Shown: piece by piece, positions 57,175 to 64,000 of the stretch | How positions within the stretch are numbered: the stretch's first letter is position 1 | How the letters are laid out: every line of letters starts with the position of its first letter | Source of the DNA: Aspergillus flavus | Lineage: Eukaryota; Ascomycota; Eurotiomycetes; Eurotiales; Aspergillaceae | DNA: 64,000 nt | NCBI RefSeq assembly: GCF_009017415.1 | Contig: NC_092407.1 | Span: forward strand, 1,922,001 to 1,986,000 | Direction: 5' to 3' | Notes under the pieces: generated by a model | The model's input: the letters and a program-made list of their open reading frames with translations, nothing else | The model's database searches: none | Told to the model about the DNA's origin: nothing | Translations under genes and position numbers: made by a program

Positions 57175-58684
57175 GACAAAAGCAAGAGGACCAACAATGG
57201 TATTGTACGATATCCAACTTCTTCAAGACAACATATAAGATTTCACGGTAGATCACAACGCTATCCCAAGAATTGAATCCTAGAAATCCATTTTCGCACA
57301 CGTAACGACGTCCCTAGATAAAAGAAATAAAAAAAAGATATCACCAGACCGAGTAGAATCCCAACAAACAACATCAATCGGGAACAAAGAATTTCAGTCC
57401 TCTCACTCGGGGACCACCGCGATCCATCCCTCTATTGCCATTGCGTCAACCCTTCCCTGTGGTCCCCGAGGGCAGAAAAAAGGAAAAAACCAAAAGTTTA
57501 ACCGCAGTTCCTCGAGGGAATATCCCCCGTGAGGGAATCCAGAAACATTCCTCATACTCAAGGACCATGTTCTCACGCACACATACTTCCAACCATCACC
57601 CAGAAGTATAAGGATCCTGAACTAGTCCAACGGCAGTACTTTTGTTCCCGCCTTGCAGGGATCATGTTCTTTGACAGGCTAAACCACCCCCGTGATCAGT
57701 TCTCAAAGGGGTTAAGTCTCCAGTCCGCATTCGGTATCGGGTGGTCGGATCCTGGTCCCCGAACGGGCTAAGGATCGGCGCTCCCGGTCGCCTGATTCGG
57801 GCGAGAATCAAAACGGCGATACGTATCTCATCGTGACGGTCTTTCCTTGGTTCCGACCAATAGAATCAGTGTGTTGTGTACTGGATTTGTAACAATGTAT
57901 TGCCAGTGCGGATATGGAATCCGGGGTCGGCGATAGCCGCGACACCGATGACCGTTTGTATGTGAATGGGGTGTATCGGCTGGGATGAGGTCGCCGATGT
58001 TATGGGTTTGTTTCTGCATGGATGTTGATTTGGTAGGGGGCGGGGATCGCGTGGTCGGGATTGTTTTTGACGATTTACCTAAGTTGCTTTGAGGGGGTGC
58101 CCTAATGCAGGGAGTGAAGTTTATTGTCAGCAAATTTTGGTTGTGGAATTCGTGGATGCGGAGGGAGTGTTTAGGTGGAACCGGTCTAGGAATGTGTCTG
58201 TGCTGTCATATTTGGGGGAGGAACGGATTGCCGAATGTCTTGGAGAGCTAATAGTAGGTCATGGTAGTGTTATCTAGTGTCTCTTTCATGATACTATACT
58301 TTTAAATGGTCTGGATGTATATCTACTTAGGTGCTATATGTATTACCTAAACTCTTTCACGTCATTGTCGGTTTAACGGGCTATCTGACGAACAGTCCAG
58401 GTATATAGGCCGGAAGTACTCCGCAGTTAAAGGTGCTTTTAAGCTGGGATGTATTGGTTGATTTAGCACTTTATAGGATGAAAAGGCAAATAAAACACAA
58501 CAACGATAATAATCATGATGATGACCAAAAGATGTAATCATGAAACGAAAGTCAGATTGAGACAAATGGAAACATATTTTCTGTACATAAACCATTTTCC
58601 GACTAAGATGAAAATATCACGGATAATGTTCATCCAGTTTACCTCTGTACAATTTGTTAACATCCACACAAGCATCGCTTTCTC
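57175..58684. other. intergenic region
   Basis: About 1.5 kb. The first part is the YeeE-like gene promoter with C/A-rich segments, and the last part is the 3' flank of the PLP-enzyme gene. Open frames of 60-128 codons lack recognisable content and are not called. Confidence 0.4.
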
Positions 58685-60109
58685 TCACAGCCGTAACTTG
58701 ATTGTAGTTGGAGACAGGGTCGGCGCATACTGGTCCGCCCATTCCATGATCGACTTGACCAACGCTTCGATTTGCTCTGGTGTATTTTCAACGTGCATCA
58801 TAACTCGAACCCGCTCTTTCGCCATGGGCACAACGGGATACCGCACCCCATGCGTGTACATTCCACGGTCTAGGAGCCATTTCTCGAGACTACGGCAGTA
58901 GCCTGGCTGTGTGATGACTGGGATAATGGGTACAAGGAACGAAGAACCTGTCAGAAAATGGTCGGTGGTAGGAATGCTCAGGATTCCGGATCTTCGAACA
59001 TGTTCCCAGTGGGGATGATGAAAGAGGAGGTCATAGAAGTGGTAGATCCGGTCTTGGAGTTGCTTTCGACGCTGATTACCTCCATCTGTATTAGAGAGGA
59101 AAAAACTTCAAACGTTGTGTGAACGGGGTTACACTTACCCAGTCACCCTCCTCGCTGCTCATGACAGTGACCGCAGCTTTGATGGTGGCAAAAAAAGTGA
59201 AGGCCGGAGCCGTGGTGAACATGAAGTTACGCGCATGGCTGACCAGATACCTTTTAATCAGACCGTCACAGAGAATAATGCCTATGATTGGTTAGTCGGA
59301 GGTTGTTGCAGCATAAAATGGGTTGGGATAGAAAGCCTACCACCACCTCCTCCAATAGCCTTGCCGAAGGTGTGCAACCTGACAGCAATCTCGTGCTCCA
59401 GACCCAGCTGACAGGCTAGACCAGCTCCACTTGGTCCGACAATACCATGGGAGTGAGCCTCGTCAAGGATCATAACAAGATTACCTTTCGGCAAGGCCCG
59501 TTTCGCTTCGTTGACGATCTCAGCCACGGGCGCCACGTCCCCGTCCATGCTGTAGATCGATTCAATGGTCACGAAGACGGTATTGAGCCCATCGGCAATT
59601 GCTGGCTCCAATAGCTTGACTTCTTCGAGAACGTCGTACAAGGATTGTGGGTCGTTGTGCGCAAATGGTCGTATGATGTGTGCTTTTGAGGAACGCATGC
59701 CATCGCGCGTGCTGGCATGAATCTTTGCGTCGTGAATAATGGCATCTCCCGTCTGCGGGAGCGTCGCATGAATAGCAACGTTGCCCTCATATCCAGAAGG
59801 CAAAATCAAGCCCTCGTCTGCATTATAAAAGTGGGCCAAGTCTCGTTCGAGCTCGTCAATATATCGAGTGGTTCCGCCTAGGAGACGGCTGCCCCCGGTC
59901 CCAATAGCAAAGTTAGGATTTCGCGCAAGCTCTCTGAGAAACTCCTCTCGTGTTGCTGCGCTCCCACCAAGGGAAAGGGTGTTATTTGAGCCGAAGTCAA
60001 CACAACCAAGCTCGTCAGCTGGTGCTGTAAGCTTGAAGACCTGACCTTTCTGGCGGCTAGGGTCTAGTGCCGCCTCAAGGTTCTCGCGGTATGCTGACGG
60101 AAGGGCCAT
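58685..60109 (-). CDS. 8-amino-7-oxononanoate synthase-family PLP enzyme
   Basis: Alpha-oxoamine synthase, fold type I PLP enzyme that condenses an acyl-CoA with an amino acid. Three exons (60109-59341, 59281-59139 and 59071-58685) give about 432 residues, close to BioF-like enzymes. Visible motifs are GTGGSRLLGGTT (substrate loop), SGYEGNVA, DEAHSHGIVG (Asp contacts the PLP nitrogen, His stacks) and HTFGKAIGGGG with the PLP lysine just before the first splice. The third exon begins at an AATCAG acceptor that keeps phase. BioF (biotin synthesis) is the simplest identity, but polyketide-linked synthases share all these motifs. No other biotin gene is in the window. Confidence 0.87.
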
Positions 60110-63100
60110 GGTGGGCTTGGAAACTTCTCTAATATGATGTATCTCTAAAGGGAAAGAGATCGTCTTCGGATGGAAAGAATGTACTATAAACAGAACTGGA
60201 GGAAAAAATAGAAGCAACTTGAATCAAGAATAAACAGGCATCAGACTCTGCTTTATAACTCCCTCAAAGGCCGCCACAGCTGGGATTGGATTGTGGCTTC
60301 GGTATGCATTGTTCTACAGAATTCCACGTACAGTTGGATACACTTTTCAGCACCCACTCTGAAAACAAAGGTAATGTCCACCAAGCGATGGCCCCGTGGA
60401 ACTATGGCTCAGAAGGCCAATCCCTGCCTTGCTGGAAGCACAATATAGCTCATTGCCACACTCACTGGAGGAATGGAACAGTCCAGGTGAACGAGACCAA
60501 AGTTTAGGCCGGTCTTGTACCCCATTAGAGATGGGCACAAATCCCGGTACAAAGGGTCCACCAGTGCTGGGACATGCGAAACGCATCTAGTGAAACCTTT
60601 TTCATCCTTTCCATGACGCATTCGTCCAAGCCTGGTCATAGGAAACTTGGTTAGACCGGGGCCAAAGTGCGTGTCACTGGCAAGTCGAAGTTTTTGGCGA
60701 ATTCTGTACCGTCATTGCCTCCACCGAGCCAGGAGCCAACAACTCTATCGTCGAGGCCTCTTGAAAAGCCAATACAGACCGTATCAGCTTCCTTTTATGG
60801 AAGTCACTCGGTCATTGTGTGATGTCAAATGACCATTGTTGACAGTGCACCGGGGATACGGCGGGATTATACAAAAGTAAACCAGATAAAGCTGAAACAG
60901 CCACCATCATTGGTTAATCACACGTCGTATGCTAATGGCATATGACGGTAGAAGGACATTATGGTTCATGAAATTCGGAGATCAGCATTCGGTATTGCAT
61001 ATCAATAGACTTACACTGCCCAGTTGGCATCGGCTATAGGCTACAGACAGATAGTCATTTTTAGGACCGAACCACTGTCCTGGGTCCCTATGCTATCATG
61101 TCTGGGGTGCGTTGAAAGAAGGTCTCCACCTGGTCCCCTGGTACAACGGTTTATGCCATTGTGGCCCTCTTGGCCATTACGGTTGTGGCCACCGAGGAAA
61201 AATGGAAGGTAGATTCAATCCTCGTGGGCGCCGACTCATCTCAGGTCTAGACACCCTCTCCTGAACTGGACCTTCACCGAGGAGGGCTCCACTCGCCGTG
61301 TCACACTATTGCCTCCGAATACCAATACCTAGGTAGGTAATTAGCGCGAGTTCCGCTCGGTGTCACCGACAGCCTCGGCCGAATTGATGGGACGTTCTCT
61401 CAATCCAAGTAGCACCAATTGGCGCCATCCCGATTGCTTTACATGAGCTTGGACTCAGAACAACCAATAGGAGAAAACAGTAGAATAATTATTACATGAC
61501 CAATGGTGACTCCCGTGACAGAGCAACAGGGTGCGGGGCCAAATCCCTAAGAATGCGAGGCGATCTCATTAAGTGACGTGAGAGTTTTGGACTAAGATAG
61601 ACTTATCATAGTCGTTGTTGAGTCGCTGGCAACGGTCTGTGTTCAGGAAGTCCTGGCCAATCGATCAATGGCGTTTGAGAGAGCCGCATTCAGTGATGAT
61701 CCACGTATGCTCTTCCAGGAATCCATCCATTTTAGTTGAACGAATAGAGTAAAGATCACTGTAACCGATGTTGCTAGTGTAGTATATATAATACCGTATA
61801 ATATTAATTGAACATAGCTTCGTTGTAAACAGTAATCCAATGCATGGAAAGTTCATCACGCAAATCTATCTAAATCATGTCCAAAGAAAGTGTCTGCGTG
61901 CGAGGATCGAATGGACGAGATTCCTACTTAGAAGATCCCGCATTCACCGTCTAGAATTTACACCAGACGGGGTAGGAGGAAAGAAAAAGATAGAAGAATG
62001 GAGAAGGATAGGGTGAGCTAGGAAAGGTAATAATGCGTCTCTCAGGGGGGGGATCTTTTGGTGGTTCCGAGGGGTTGCAAGAACTGTATGGAAGAAAGAG
62101 AAAGTATATGCCGACCAAAGTTCCTGCCCATGCTACCATGTATTAAGGTGAAAATGGTTCTCCTCGTAGACTCAGCGGACTCAACCGCCACCACCAATGC
62201 ACTACTCCTCTGTCCCAAAGTTTGGAAGTTCTTTGTTGAAAGTACTGACAACGCATTCTGAGTGGTAGTGCTAGTGAAATTAAAGGTATTTGAAATCATT
62301 CTAATTCGTGACCCACCAGCAACAGAGACCCAGACATTGCGACCGCACCGGAGCTATCAAGCAGGTTTTCTCGGATCACGATGTATATGTCTGCTCATAC
62401 TAGGTATAAGGGGCTTCTGCTCAAAACCCAGCTTAAGAAGACGAGGTCGAATTGGTTGAGTTTTCCGCTATTTTAAGTTTCCAGAGACTTTTACTGACAG
62501 GTTTAAGACTGGGTGGTAACACACCCGAACTGTACCGACCATATCAAAACGTTGAGGCTATTCCCATCACACACAAGAAGGCAACAGAGAGGAAGTTACC
62601 CAGTCGCCAATAGGGTCTGGGCACGCTCCAAGTGAATACGAGACTCTCGTCATCGATTTTGCGAGAATTTCAGATTGGAGGGCGCACAGACTTGCCCTAA
62701 CATATAAGGCTGCGATGAGATGGAAGATCACTGACTCGTAGCCATACTCCAAAACTTAATCGCCCTAAGAAATTAGTTGGATGGTCCCAGTCCACTCCAG
62801 TGATTCGTTTGATCATGCTAGTGGGACTACCATTTGTTTCACATCATCTGGGGACAAAAGTTCTCTCGGGCTGCTCGTTCACTGCGCCGCATCCCGTAAC
62901 AGGAAGGCGGATACTGAGTTGGATTGATTGAAACCATCTTGGCCCACAACCCCAAGTGGGGGAGTCAATGCGATATCCCCCTGCGGTACATCTTTCTACC
63001 TAATCCAGTTGTCTTTTCGAAGCCCTTGATCATGTGTGATGTGGATTGAGCCACCATGGTATTTACATGACGCAGACTCCGCACCGAAATGACGGAACCC

Positions 63101-64000
63101 TCGGCTCGAGCCAGAGTCTTGTATGTTATGAACAATCCTTTATTACCAGGTATCACCAGATCATGTCTATGTGTGCTTAATGATTCTTTAGAGACAATTT
63201 CAAGCAATTCAGTATCCGGAACAGTACAAAGGTCATGATCGTCGATATGAAGCTTGAAAACCTTATGCTGGGTTAGTATTGAAAGGATCCAAGGACATAA
63301 TTATCTTGGGAAACGTTCTGTAATCCCTTGTAGCTTTAAATGAGCCGCTTAGTAGCAACTAACGTCAATAGTGATTCCACATCCCCTCACTACAGGCAAC
63401 CTGGAAGTACTGGTATGAACGTGGATCGGCAATCGGAAAGTTCTTTTCTTAACTCCCTAGACCATGACCATGCTAATAACCAACTCACAAAGACCTGTTC
63501 TCGGATTAGCCGGTCCATAACCAAATCCTTCTACGACATAGTCCCGGTGAAACAAAGACTCGTATTGCGCCAGTTGAATAAGGATCCACTTACACATACC
63601 TAGTATCAGCCTGAATAGGTAGCTCCTTTGTATCCTTCTGTATTTTGACAGGCTCTCCAGGGTTACATATGTCTTATTCTTTCCTAGTCGGATAGTGGCG
63701 CCGTGCAACTCACATGAAGGCGCACCGACTAGTAGTGGCTTTCTCTTAGCGCCAGAGACAGAAAAGCCTGCCAGCCATTCAAGACCCCCAAGACTCACCC
63801 AGTTCGTGCTTTGGCATGGATCCCCCATGCCTTTTTACAGGCTAGTGTTTTAGGAACAACTAGACGTCAAAGCTCACATAAAGTGCCATGGTCACTATCG
63901 AAGTTTATCTCAGATTGGAATAAGCTCTCATAATGGTCGAAGTTCTTAAATTGTTTATTCCCATTCGGATCTGTCGCCAAGTGTATTCAGTCCACTCTTA
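60110..64000. other. gene-poor right end
   Basis: About 3.9 kb with no supportable gene. There are only short open frames on both strands. A 35-codon open stretch with a hydrophobic run lies near 61140-61240, but it is bounded by stops and has no start-to-stop gene around it. I saw no terminal inverted repeats, long direct repeats or transposase-like frames. It may be a gene desert, decayed sequence, or the far promoter of a gene beyond the window. Confidence 0.35.

Noticed and set aside
61140..61245. Open stretch with a hydrophobic run (TTVYAIVALLAITVVA)
   Set aside because: Only about 35 codons between stops with no plausible start or exons to join; too weak to call a gene or pseudogene.

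Overview
This window looks like nuclear DNA of a filamentous ascomycete, most likely from the Aspergillus/Penicillium group (Eurotiales). Genes are dense and carry short introns of about 50-90 bases with GTAAGT/GTATGT-type donors and CTAAC-like branch sites. Several proteins are typical of filamentous fungi, including NudF/LIS1, a cytochrome b5-acyl-CoA dehydrogenase fusion and an ERG24-type sterol reductase. The genus is an inference from gene content. All gene models were spliced by hand and every exon junction was checked for reading phase.

Layout. 0.8-4.1 kb: Spt5 elongation factor (-). 5.5-7.4 kb: cytochrome b5/acyl-CoA dehydrogenase (-), with a 12-base microexon and a promoter holding three CCTCGG motifs. 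9.3-10.8 kb: LIS1/NudF (+), with a GC-AG intron. 11.7-15.4 kb: proteasome subunit Rpn2 (-). 15.9-17.3 kb: coiled-coil protein (+). 17.7-18.8 kb: alpha/beta hydrolase (+). 20.3-22.8 kb: patatin-type lipase (+). 24.6-35.1 kb: a same-strand run of five genes: a disordered protein, phosphomannose isomerase, a one-pass membrane protein with a PPxY motif, a second disordered protein homologous to the first, and a Cys-rich membrane-anchored surface protein.

36.0-39.8 kb: Mediator Med8 (+), an MPDU1-like PQ-loop protein (-) and COX10 (+). 40.1-45.4 kb: mitochondrial aspartyl-tRNA synthetase (-) and mitochondrial tyrosyl-tRNA synthetase (+), divergent. 45.9-51.7 kb: sterol C-14 reductase (-) and MSH6 (+), divergent, with an MluI cell-cycle box between them. 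52.3-55.9 kb: AT-hook nuclear protein (-), TMEM70/186/223-like mitochondrial membrane protein (-) and M28 glutaminyl cyclase-like enzyme (+). 56.1-57.2 kb: YeeE/YedE-type sulfur transporter-like protein (-). 58.7-60.1 kb: PLP enzyme of the 8-amino-7-oxononanoate synthase family (-). 60.1-64.0 kb: no convincing gene.

Most genes are conserved housekeeping functions: transcription (Spt5, Med8), proteolysis, nuclear migration, mismatch repair, sterol, mannose and lipid metabolism, and mitochondrial translation and respiration. COX10 and the two mitochondrial tRNA synthetases form a neighbourhood of mitochondrial biogenesis genes. I found no CRISPR array, intact transposon, rRNA or tRNA. The least explained items are the paired disordered-protein family, the microexon, and the regulatory motifs in the acyl-CoA dehydrogenase and erg24/msh6 promoters.
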